From a virus, in the IMG/VR virus record IMGVR_UViG_3300020186_000093, positions 1-23,560 of that record: a stretch of 23,560 nucleotides of DNA; one strand, 5' to 3'. The translations under genes and the position numbers were made by a program. The notes beneath the pieces are model-generated. The model was given only the letters and a program-made list of their open reading frames with translations, did no database searches and had not been told where the DNA came from. Positions 6,984 through 13,157 of the stretch are shown in pieces; the stretch's first letter is position 1, and each line of letters opens with the position of its first letter.

Positions 6984-8236
6984 GCTGCGCCCTTGGCCTG
7001 TGTGATCTCAGGATCGACCTTGACGCCCGGCGGCAGGATGAGGTCCGGCGTGACCACCTCGATCTGCTCGTCGGCCTCGGGTGCCGGAGCCGAGATGCGT
7101 CGAGCTATCTCGGTGAGCGCCGGTATCCAATAGTCGGTCAGCACCTTCTCGGCGTCGTACTCGGCGGCGAACGCGACGGCGGCGTTGTGGAGACTCGCCT
7201 TGGTGCGCGACTCGTACGCCTCGTTGAGCGCCCACTCGATCCGCTCGATGTTCGGCGCGAACTGCCAGGAGCTTTGATACGTCCACGACGGTTGAGAGGA
7301 GACCATCCAACCGGCACCGGCCAGCTCGGTCATCGCTGTGCAGTTGTTCACAATCACCGGAGTACCGCACGCCTGCGCCTCGATGATCGGGACGCCGAAG
7401 CCTTCGCCGTAGCTCGGGTTGAGCAGGACGTCCATCGCCGAGTACGCGAGCCTCATGCCGACCGGCGCGACACCGAGGACGACGTGCTGGTACTGATTGA
7501 CGAACATGACCGCCTCGGGTGGAATCTCAAGCTGCGCGAGGAGCGCGTTCACGTTCACGCCTTGCATGACGCCGGTCGCCTCCATATGCAGGTACAGCAT
7601 CGCGTCGTCGTGTTTGTCGTGCAGTGTCTTGAACGCGCGCAGCGCCTCGGGGATCGCCTTCCGCGACGGCGTACCTTTGTTGGCCGCGACCATGCCGACC
7701 ACGAACTTGTCCTTCGGAATCCCGAGCTGCTCGCGCGCCAGCTCGACCGGCTCGGGATAAAGCTCCTTGCGATCTACGCCGTGAGGAACGTACAGCGGGT
7801 CGAGGCCAACCGCGCGCAGCGCCTTCTCGCCGAACTTGCTCATGGCTATCGGGATCGCGCCCGAGCGTTCGAAGAACTTTGCGACCTTCGGCGGTACCGG
7901 GTCGTGATCCACCGGCGTCCAGCTCGCCACGTTCGCGCGCGACAGACGCTCGGCGTCGAGTACCCACGTGTCGGTCAGCGTCAGGATCAAACCGCTGTCG
8001 ATCTCTCCCTCGAAGAACTGCGCAGCGTGAGCCATGACCACGTCGTTGCCGTACATATCGGTCCCGCCGGGATAGACCGGCAGCCCGAGCCACTCCAGGC
8101 GCGAGCCGTTGAGTCCATAGAACGCCGAGACGGCGACGTCGTGTCCGGCCTCCGCCAGCCGAGGCGCAAAAACTTGAGTCTGCTGCCCGTAGCCAGTCGC
8201 CGCCCACGGAGCATTGCTGTGCCAAAGAATCTTCAT
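6980..8236 (-). CDS. glycosyltransferase family 4 (GT-B fold)
   Basis: A 418-residue protein from ATG 8236, which overlaps the upstream TGA as ATGA. The much longer frame reaching back to 9175 runs through the ETDTAG-repeat gene in another frame and is rejected. The N-terminus MKILWHSNAPWAATGYG is a typical GT4 acceptor-domain start. The donor-site block NPSYGEGFGVPIIEAQACGTP lies at about 273-292, with the two Glu of the E-x7-E retaining-GT motif. SKFGEKALRAVGL and VPHGVD near 133-154 join the two Rossmann domains. It is likely a cytosolic retaining transferase acting with the GT2 and the epimerase. A perfect 28-bp inverted repeat spans its start codon and reappears inverted just past its 3' end. 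Confidence 0.92.
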   Translation of the reverse strand: MKILWHSNAPWAATGYGQQTQVFAPRLAEAGHDVAVSAFYGLNGSRLEWLGLPVYPGGTDMYGNDVVMAHAAQFFEGEIDSGLILTLTDTWVLDAERLSRANVASWTPVDHDPVPPKVAKFFERSGAIPIAMSKFGEKALRAVGLDPLYVPHGVDRKELYPEPVELAREQLGIPKDKFVVGMVAANKGTPSRKAIPEALRAFKTLHDKHDDAMLYLHMEATGVMQGVNVNALLAQLEIPPEAVMFVNQYQHVVLGVAPVGMRLAYSAMDVLLNPSYGEGFGVPIIEAQACGTPVIVNNCTAMTELAGAGWMVSSQPSWTYQSSWQFAPNIERIEWALNEAYESRTKASLHNAAVAFAAEYDAEKVLTDYWIPALTEIARRISAPAPEADEQIEVVTPDLILPPGVKVDPEITQAKGAA

Positions 8237-8238
8237 CC
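8211..8238. repeat. right arm of 28-bp perfect inverted repeat
   Basis: The reverse complement of 6919-6946, without mismatch. On the minus strand it spans two bases before the GT4 start codon and the first eight to nine codons of the gene (MKILWHSNA). Because the arm includes the start, inverting the 8210-6947 segment would leave an intact GT4 reading frame on the opposite strand. No invertase gene is visible in the window. Confidence 0.95.
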
Positions 8239-8445
8239 GCTCGCGGAGCGTACCGCCTTCATCGGTGGAAGCGCGCCGAGCAGACCAGCAGCCATCACCA
8301 ATTCTCGCTCCGTCACCTCTTGTCCTTCCTGTGCCTCGGTGAAATTGGCATCGCCGGCCGCTTCTTGACTGCTGCCGACATATTTGCTCCGTAAGTCTGA
8401 ACGTGAGAGGGCCTGAGCGTCGTTGAGAGCCTCTGTGACCGTCAC
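8233..8445 (-). CDS. hypothetical protein before GT4 (about 70 aa, start uncertain)
   Basis: The frame ends in TGA overlapping the GT4 start (ATGA), which argues for translation. From GTG 8445, preceded by GAGGCGAT, it gives 70 residues: MTVTEALNDAQALSRSDLRS, a Glu/Gln-rich middle, and a hydrophobic MAAGLLGALPP near the end. The frame stays open further upstream (about residue PGSQVVNPETPDR), but that part overlaps the plus-strand gene, so the true 5' end is unresolved. Codon choice is less C/G-ending than in neighbouring genes. No family is recognised. Confidence 0.5.
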   Translation of the reverse strand: MTVTEALNDAQALSRSDLRSKYVGSSQEAAGDANFTEAQEGQEVTERELVMAAGLLGALPPMKAVRSASG

Positions 8446-8503
8446 ATCGCCTCGCCGGAGGGATGGAACAAGCCGTACAAGCGTCCGGTCCGGCGTTTCC
8501 GGG

Positions 8504-8530
8504 TTGACGACCTGCGATCCTGGGTAGAGG
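8504..8530 (+). promoter_or_regulatory. weak sigma70-like promoter candidate for the plus-strand gene
   Basis: TTGACG (8504-8509) and TAGAGG (8525-8530) are separated by 15 bases. The -35 is good; the -10 and the spacing are poor. A start near 8537 would exclude the ATG at 8531 and favour the ATG at 8564. The surrounding 8446-8563 stretch holds nothing else recognisable. Confidence 0.3.
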
Positions 8531-8563
8531 ATGGACCGAGTGCAGGACGAACCTGGAGACCCT

Positions 8564-8812
8564 ATGGACCGCCACTCGTGCCTCTTGCCCTTCGATACTG
8601 ACGACCCGGAGTTTGTGCGCGGGTTCGAGTGTGGACGAGTGTGGGCGATGCTCCGCATTGACACCGATGCGTTCGACGCGATCGCGCACGACGCCAACAT
8701 CGAGATGGTGATGCGCATGGCGGAGGCTACGGGTCGCGTTGCAGCGGGCGAAGAACTCGGCGACGGCTGGATCAATGTAAGCTTCGCCGCCGCCGAAGAG
8801 ACCGGCGGATAG
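8564..8812 (+). CDS. conserved-looking hypothetical protein on the opposite strand
   Basis: An 82-residue acidic protein: MDRHSCLLPFDTDDPEFVRG, then FECGRVWAMLR, a helical IEMVMRMAEATGRV, and a terminal GEELGDGWINVSFA. The organisation (acidic head, 'EFxRGxExGxxW' helix, 'LGDGWxxVxF' end) resembles small uncharacterised proteins of actinobacteria and their phages; this is recognition from memory, not a search. GGAG with a 5-base gap precedes ATG 8564; an earlier in-frame ATG at 8531 has a poorer site. It is one of only two plus-strand genes within the long minus-strand operon. Its last 41 bases overlap the 3' end of the convergent repeat-protein gene. Confidence 0.68.
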   Translation: MDRHSCLLPFDTDDPEFVRGFECGRVWAMLRIDTDAFDAIAHDANIEMVMRMAEATGRVAAGEELGDGWINVSFAAAEETGG

Positions 8813-9797
8813 TCGGTACGTCAGCGACCAGATCGGAGGAGGTCCAGATCGTCGGCCCGGCCTTCTGGCTCGGGACGTAGTCGGCCTCCGGCGGCTGCAT
8901 GGTCCCAGCTGTGTCGATTTCAACGACACCACCAAGCGAACGGCTCTTGCGATGACCGAACGCCCCGGCACTGTCAGTCTCCAGAGCCGGCGTAAGCGTG
9001 TAGAGGCGGACTCGACCGAAGCTGCCGGCGGTGTCTGTCTCCGTAGCCCCAGCAAGCGCCAGCGCCTTCTGCTGACCAAATGCCCCAGCGGTGTTGGTCT
9101 CCAACGCCTGACCGAGAGCACGAGCCCTCGTGTGACCGAACGCTCCTGCCGTGTCCGTCTCTTCTGCGCTTCCAAGTTGCGTCAACTTCCTGCGCCCGAA
9201 CGATCCGGCGGTGTCGGTTTCCAACGCGGAGCCAAACAGAAAACCAAAGGCCGGTGCGAAATCACCAGCTGTGTCGGTTTCCGTCGCCTGTCCGAACGCC
9301 AGGGACTTCTTGGCACCGAACGATCCCGCAGTGTCAGTTTCCACCACACCCGTCAGCGCCAGCGTCTTGAAGGGCTGGAACGAGCCTGCGGTGTCGGTCT
9401 CTACCGCCGGTTCCAAAACAAGCGACTTCTGCGGTCCAAAACTTCCAGCAGTGTCTGTCTCACTGGCTTGACCGAGCGAACGCTTGATGCCAAACACGCC
9501 GGCGGTGTCTGTCTCAAGCGCCTGCCCTAGCGCCTTGCGCTTGGAAGGCGTGAACGAACCGGCTGTATCTGTCTCGCTCGCCTGACCAAGCGCGAGTGAC
9601 TTCTTGCGTCCAAAAGACCCTGCGGTGTCTGTTTCAACTGCGCCGGTGAACGCGAGGGATTTCTTGCGACCGAAACTCCCGGCCGTGTCCGTTTCTACCG
9701 CACCGGTAAGTGCAAAAGAGCGAGCGGTGACAGCCTTACTGCCAACCCAGCGGCGTCGCCGCCGATAGTCATGTGGACGGCGGAAAACCCCCGTCAT
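8772..9797 (-). CDS. ETDTAG-repeat protein, putative virion fibre or decoration protein
   Basis: A 341-residue protein made almost entirely of about 20-residue repeats with consensus ETDTAGSFGRKKSLALGQA. Fourteen copies of the E-x-D/N-x-AG core lie between residues 35 and 298. The N-terminus is strongly basic (RRPHDYRRRRRWVGSKAV) and the C-terminal 43 residues are non-repetitive, ending in an Arg-rich tail. Similar 'ETDTA...R.K...lG.a' repeats occur in uncharacterised virion-associated proteins of phages; I know of no assigned function. Regular Thr/Ser content would suit a surface-exposed beta-repeat rod and possible glycosylation. It starts four bases after the previous stop with no clear Shine-Dalgarno, so it is probably coupled. 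Confidence 0.8.
   Translation of the reverse strand: MTGVFRRPHDYRRRRRWVGSKAVTARSFALTGAVETDTAGSFGRKKSLAFTGAVETDTAGSFGRKKSLALGQASETDTAGSFTPSKRKALGQALETDTAGVFGIKRSLGQASETDTAGSFGPQKSLVLEPAVETDTAGSFQPFKTLALTGVVETDTAGSFGAKKSLAFGQATETDTAGDFAPAFGFLFGSALETDTAGSFGRRKLTQLGSAEETDTAGAFGHTRARALGQALETNTAGAFGQQKALALAGATETDTAGSFGRVRLYTLTPALETDSAGAFGHRKSRSLGGVVEIDTAGTMQPPEADYVPSQKAGPTIWTSSDLVADVPTIRRSLRRRRSLH
8904..9695. repeat. degenerate ~60-bp tandem repeat array (14 units, coding)
   Basis: The DNA behind the ETDTAG units has a 60-base period (one unit is 54). On the plus strand the recurring core is close to CCGGCGGTGTCTGTCTC. Synonymous and non-synonymous differences are spread over all units, apart from two nearly identical neighbouring units at the N-terminal end (about 9600-9700). 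The array therefore looks old and under protein-level selection, with at least one recent duplication. Confidence 0.88.
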
Positions 9798-9800
9798 GGC

Positions 9801-10295
9801 TTAGGGCAGTTCGCGGACCTTCATGGTCCCGCTGAACAGCGCCGAATCGCCGGGGGTGCTGTTGAGCCGCCCGACGATCGCCTGCGCGTTCGCTACGACT
9901 TCCCGATGCTCCGGCGCGGGCAGGTAAAGATACGGCGCACGCGAGTTCATCCCGTCGGCGTCAAGTACGCCGAGGGAGGCGGAAGTGGTCGCTTTCGTCG
10001 TGTCGTTGATGCGCGCGGTAAACGCTGCGGCTGCGTCATTCACGTCGGTCGGTATCGGGGTGAAGGCACCGCCGCCCGAGCCGACCGTAACCGTCGCCGG
10101 CACGCGGATCAGTTCAATGTCATATAGCTCTTCTTGCGCGTCACCGGCGTCGAGCGCGACGCCAGCGACCGCGATCTTGACCATCTCGATGAAGCAGATT
10201 TTGTCGGCAGCCGGTTTGATGTAGAAGAAGTCCTGCTGCGCCGTCACCGCGACGTTGTGAAACTCGACGGTGTATAGCCTGCCGTGACCCATCAT
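9801..10295 (-). CDS. putative minor virion protein
   Basis: A 164-residue protein: MMGHGRLYTVEFHNVAVTAQ, then QDFFYIKPAADKICFIEMV. A beta-rich middle, GSGGGAFTPIP and a terminal TPGDSALFSGTMKVRELP follow. The opening 'y.v.f.nvavtaaqDffei.padgkp..i' pattern resembles proteins found beside capsid or tail genes in several phages, presumably virion structural; no function is established. ATG 10295 overlaps the preceding TGA and an AGGAG lies upstream. It sits directly before the repeat protein, so the two may interact. Confidence 0.6.
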   Translation of the reverse strand: MMGHGRLYTVEFHNVAVTAQQDFFYIKPAADKICFIEMVKIAVAGVALDAGDAQEELYDIELIRVPATVTVGSGGGAFTPIPTDVNDAAAAFTARINDTTKATTSASLGVLDADGMNSRAPYLYLPAPEHREVVANAQAIVGRLNSTPGDSALFSGTMKVRELP

Positions 10296-10624
10296 GGTGT
10301 CGGCTCCTTTGCATCTGCCAGCACTGCTTCGCGCTGTGCTTCTTCTTCCTTCTGCACCGCGAGCCGTTCGGGGTCATCTACCGATAGGCGCTCTTCTTCG
10401 GCGACTAACGCGGCCGGTAGCTTGGCCGTTGGGTCGGCCGGTGGCCCTGTCGATAGCGTCGTCGTCGTTTCCTTGCTGCCTTCGACGCGCTCGTCATCCC
10501 ATTTCAGGGCTACTAGGTGATCGCCACGTTGTTCGTATTCGGCGATTGCATCGTCGCCGTTGGCCGCGTCCGAGAATCCAGAGAACGTCCAAGTGCGGCC
10601 TGTCAGGTGAAGGACGACGAACAT
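10292..10624 (-). CDS. hypothetical protein, acidic C-terminus
   Basis: A 110-residue protein with a short globular N-terminus (MFVVLHLTGRTWTFSGFSDA, then GDHLVALKWDDE). A Thr/Pro linker and a helical, very acidic tail (VAEEERLSVDDPERLAVQKEE) follow. It has an excellent AAGGAGAT site before ATG 10624, embedded in the end of the preceding gene, and overlaps the next start as ATGA. No family is recognised; the context suggests a virion-associated or assembly role. Confidence 0.6.
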   Translation of the reverse strand: MFVVLHLTGRTWTFSGFSDAANGDDAIAEYEQRGDHLVALKWDDERVEGSKETTTTLSTGPPADPTAKLPAALVAEEERLSVDDPERLAVQKEEEAQREAVLADAKEPTP

Positions 10625-10630
10625 CAGAGC

Positions 10631-11386
10631 TTATCTCCTTAGTAGTGGGTGTCGAGAACTATGACGTACGCCGCCGACGGGCAGCGAAGCCGCCGAAAGT
10701 AACAAGAACGCGAACGCGAAACAGGGCTTCGTACTGGCGCGGCCATTCGTCCAAGTGAAAAGACCCGAACTAGCAGGGGTCAGCGCCGTCCAGTTTGTTA
10801 CAGAAACGCCCGTGTCGTTCCCGCCCGCGTTCCCCATACTGTTCGATGTCAGTGGCGCGCTCATGCTTGCCGCCGCCACGTTGGTCGTCGCATCATCGTC
10901 ATCGAAAGTTAGTGATAGGTGCAGCAGTGCGTCGCCCTGGGTCCATGTATGCGACGCTAACTGGTTCACGGTGCCGTCCATGTATGCCGAAGTAACCGCG
11001 CCTACCGGGATTCCAACGAGCCTACAGCCGCGGTAGATATTGACGACGGCGAGTACCGAGTTAGTGCCCGCGGTTTCTATCGTTTGGCCGTTGTGATCCC
11101 CGGTACATCGCGACCAGAAAACCGAGCCCTCGAACGTCGGCGGGCTCGCCCCCATCTGGGCCCCATAGTGTCGGGCTATTAGCCCGCCCTCGATATCGCC
11201 AGACCAAACGCCCGTATAGGTTGACGCGCCGCCGCCTATTACGGTGGACGAGTCAGAGCCGCCGTTAGCCGTACTCGCGATTAGAATGTCGCCAGCCTGG
11301 GTCGCCTGCCCGAGCGTAACTATGGCGGGCGACCCTACCGGCCTCGCGCTCGGCCATACGCCCGCGCCGGGAATTGTGATCGACAC
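10631..11386 (-). CDS. putative beta-sandwich virion protein
   Basis: A 251-residue protein rich in Gly, Ser and Thr (MSITIPGAGVWPSARPVGSP, ILIASTANGGSDSS, VFWSRCTGDHNGQTI). The pattern resembles the surface-exposed beta-sandwich domains common in phage tail and decoration proteins ('GD.l..a...gg....', a 'w.R.tg' strand, then 'v..yrG'); this is a fold-level guess. Its codon choice is visibly less G/C-biased than in the genes around it, which suggests more recent acquisition. GTG 11386 is used. The last 25 residues (ASLPVGGVRHSSRHPLLRR) are basic and unlike the rest, so a frame change near the 3' end cannot be excluded. Confidence 0.6.
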   Translation of the reverse strand: MSITIPGAGVWPSARPVGSPAIVTLGQATQAGDILIASTANGGSDSSTVIGGGASTYTGVWSGDIEGGLIARHYGAQMGASPPTFEGSVFWSRCTGDHNGQTIETAGTNSVLAVVNIYRGCRLVGIPVGAVTSAYMDGTVNQLASHTWTQGDALLHLSLTFDDDDATTNVAAASMSAPLTSNSMGNAGGNDTGVSVTNWTALTPASSGLFTWTNGRASTKPCFAFAFLLLSAASLPVGGVRHSSRHPLLRR

Positions 11387-11397
11387 TGTCTACCGCC

Positions 11398-11934
11398 TTA
11401 CGCGGCTTTGTAGAAGTCCGTCGTCGTCGCCGTCACGTCAGAACTGTCCGGCGTAACCGAGAAGTCATGCAACGTCAACGGAATGTCGTTCGCAGCAGCA
11501 TTCACATTCTCAGACACAACTGCATCGGAGATGGCACCACCAGCCAGAGCCGTCCACGTCTGGTCCGCAATGTCGAGCGTGACCCAGTTGTTCGTGTCGT
11601 CCTGAGTGATCGTGACCGAACCGTTAGCAACCGTCTTGCGAGCGTACGAACCATCAGTCGCTTCGTCGGTCGCGCCCGAGACGAGACCCGAGAAGATGAC
11701 CGCATTGTTCAGCGTGTCGTCGGCCTCAATTCCAGACGCCTTGAGCAGTGCGACCGTGACACCCGCGCCGTCGCGGATCTTTTCGTGCGCCGCACCTTTG
11801 GCACGGTTGAACACGAAGTTGGCCGCGACCAACCCCTCTGCGTGTGCTTGCTCGAGGAGCTCCGGCCAACGACTTTGCTCTAGCTCAGCAAGCGAGAGCG
11901 CATCTGCCAGATCTTTGTGGATTCGGATCTGCAT
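11398..11934 (-). CDS. putative structural protein (178 aa)
   Basis: ATG 11934 is chosen because GGAGGT lies ten bases upstream; an earlier start at 11955 would place that site inside the gene. The first 70 residues are helical and charged (MQIRIHKDLADALSLAELEQ, VFNRAKGAAHEKIRDGAGV). The rest is beta-rich (SVTITQDDTNNWVTLDIADQ, TLHDFSVTPDSS) and ends in TTTDFYKAA. It looks like a virion protein with a helical attachment region and an exposed beta domain. No specific family is assigned. Confidence 0.6.
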   Translation of the reverse strand: MQIRIHKDLADALSLAELEQSRWPELLEQAHAEGLVAANFVFNRAKGAAHEKIRDGAGVTVALLKASGIEADDTLNNAVIFSGLVSGATDEATDGSYARKTVANGSVTITQDDTNNWVTLDIADQTWTALAGGAISDAVVSENVNAAANDIPLTLHDFSVTPDSSDVTATTTDFYKAA

Positions 11935-11936
11935 TG

Positions 11937-12374
11937 CTAGACCTCCAACTCGCAAACGTACTCATGCGAGACACGATAAGGCTGAATGTCAGCCGGCTCA
12001 TCGTCACCGGTGCCGTAGACACCAGGACGCTCATTGATCTTGTAGCGAAGATCGCCACCCGTCAAGTGCAGAATGATGGCGTCGCCGGTCCGCACCTCTT
12101 GCGTGCGCTCGATCGCACCGGAGTGCTCCGGGCCACCGTAGGTGCCAACGACCTCATCGCCATCTACCTCAGCCGTGACCGGCTTGTCGGTCTCGACGCG
12201 CCCGTTGTCGAAGCTGAACCAGCCCTCTTCGACACCCCTGAGAACGTAGTCGTCCGCAAAACCATGCTCGGCCGGCGGATCGGGATTGTCGGAACCGTCC
12301 GCGTTGCGACCGGAGCCAACCAACTCAACAGCGATAGCGCCGTCGTCATCTCTGTATTTGCGTAGTTCGAGCAT
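11937..12374 (-). CDS. hypothetical acidic protein
   Basis: A 145-residue, strongly acidic protein (MLELRKYRDDDGAIAVELVG, GFADDYVLRGVEEGWFSFDN, YVCELEV at the end). It starts at ATG 12374, immediately after the TAG of the 23-residue gene (TAGATG), so translation is coupled. Alternating charged and hydrophobic residues suggest a small beta-barrel. No family is recognised; the position among putative virion genes suggests a structural or assembly role. Confidence 0.6.
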   Translation of the reverse strand: MLELRKYRDDDGAIAVELVGSGRNADGSDNPDPPAEHGFADDYVLRGVEEGWFSFDNGRVETDKPVTAEVDGDEVVGTYGGPEHSGAIERTQEVRTGDAIILHLTGGDLRYKINERPGVYGTGDDEPADIQPYRVSHEYVCELEV

Positions 12375-12446
12375 CTAGCCTCCGTCACCTTTGCCAAAGA
12401 CGGCATGGGCCCAAAGGCCGCTTGCCCCGTCACCGAAAACGATCAT
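12375..12446 (-). CDS. 23-residue mini-gene
   Basis: ATG 12446 overlaps the stop of the HeH-like frame (ATGA), and its TAG abuts the start of the next gene (TAGATG). The product is Gly-rich and partly aromatic: MIVFGDGASGLWAHAVFGKG, then DGG. The double coupling fills exactly the gap between two genes, which is hard to explain unless the peptide or its translation matters. 'FGDGASGLWAHAVFG' resembles the short Gly/Trp peptides phages sometimes encode beside virion proteins. Function unknown. Confidence 0.6.
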   Translation of the reverse strand: MIVFGDGASGLWAHAVFGKGDGG

Positions 12447-12547
12447 ACCTCTCCACCGATCAGCTTGAGAATGGTGTCCTTGTTTGCACGCGGTGGGACG
12501 TCTACTCCCTTGTCAGCAGCCACCTTCAGCAGCTGCTTCTTCGTCAA
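12443..12547 (-). CDS. HeH/SAP-like domain peptide, possibly the frameshifted tail of the upstream gene
   Basis: From TTG 12547 the frame encodes LTKKQLLKVAADKGVDVPPR and then ANKDTILKLIGGEV. This matches the helix-extended loop-helix (HeH/SAP/LEM-like) pattern 'lt..eLk.lA...gi.vp.ratK..li.li', often found at the C-terminus of phage head proteins. Two expression routes are possible. One is a TTG restart one base after the upstream TGA. The other is a +1 frameshift at the upstream gene's CTC-TGA end, which would append this domain to that 202-residue protein. An ATG-started longer frame (to 12664) overlaps the upstream gene and looks non-coding. Confidence 0.6.
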   Translation of the reverse strand: MTKKQLLKVAADKGVDVPPRANKDTILKLIGGEV

Positions 12548-12548
12548 C

Positions 12549-13157
12549 TCAGAGAGATCCCGAGATCCCTGCTGCCTGCTCCGGCTGCGGAACCCGATTG
12601 TCGGGCACCCATGCAAACTCAATCGACTGTGAAGCGAAGCAGGCGGCGTCCTGTGCTGGAACACCGGACAGGAAGTTGTCGAAGGTACGCGTACGCGCGG
12701 TCGCTCTTCCGTAGGCGTCGTAGAGCAGACCGGCGGCGTTGATCGTCAGCGTGTAGCTCGTGCTGACGATCTGAGAGGTATCCCATGTCAGGAGCGCGAA
12801 GACCGGATCGGTCGAGCTGGCGCCCGCCTGATTGTCGTAGAGGACTCCGTAGAGCCAAGTCTTACCGGCAGTGAACGTCCACGCCGGGTCGTCACAGTCG
12901 AAACGAACCTCGTCGCTGGCCGAGTCGTAGCTCGTCGCGACGGAGGTCAGCGCGATACCGCCGGTCGTGTAGCCGTTGCCGTTGGCAAGCTCGTTCGTCG
13001 CGTCGTCGAAGAAGTCGTTGGTATCGCGGTTGGGCGCGTCACTCGACGTGTGCAGCGACAGCATCAGCCGCCCGGCGGTTCCCTCGGCCTCCAGGTCGTA
13101 AGGTGCCTCCAGGATCGCGAGCAACCCGAGGCCGAACCAGTTAACGGCGATGCTCAT
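12549..13157 (-). CDS. putative virion protein (202 aa)
   Basis: The N-terminus is hydrophobic (MSIAVNWFGLGLLAILEAPY). The core has NELANGNGYTTGGIALTSV, then DEVRFDCDDPAWTFTAGKTW, LYGVLYDN and a C-terminal SYTLTINAAGLL. The series 'l..gnGYt.GG..L......yd.a.d.v.fda.dp.Wt......ar..v.yd' is recognisable from a widespread family of phage proteins encoded near capsid genes, usually annotated as structural. ATG 13157 is adjacent to both candidate stops of the upstream gene. The gene ends ...GSL-TGA within CTCTGAG, a possible +1 shift site into the HeH-like frame. Confidence 0.72.
   Translation of the reverse strand: MSIAVNWFGLGLLAILEAPYDLEAEGTAGRLMLSLHTSSDAPNRDTNDFFDDATNELANGNGYTTGGIALTSVATSYDSASDEVRFDCDDPAWTFTAGKTWLYGVLYDNQAGASSTDPVFALLTWDTSQIVSTSYTLTINAAGLLYDAYGRATARTRTFDNFLSGVPAQDAACFASQSIEFAWVPDNRVPQPEQAAGISGSL

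Noticed and set aside
6932-8368. A 478-codon plus-strand frame opposite the GT4 gene
   Set aside because: It is an antisense shadow full of Arg, His and Asp, and the minus strand has unmistakable GT4 motifs. Only the 28-bp repeat at its head is of interest.
8239-9175. A 731-codon frame extending the GT4 gene upstream on the minus strand
   Set aside because: The extra part runs out of frame through the repeat-protein gene and the plus-strand gene. Its composition is Arg/Ser-rich and unlike any domain, and the ATG at 8236 has the ATGA overlap and the conserved GT4 N-terminus.
8904-9695. CRISPR array
   Set aside because: The ~60-base periodicity comes from protein repeats in one open frame. 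There are no constant repeats with unique spacers and no cas genes.
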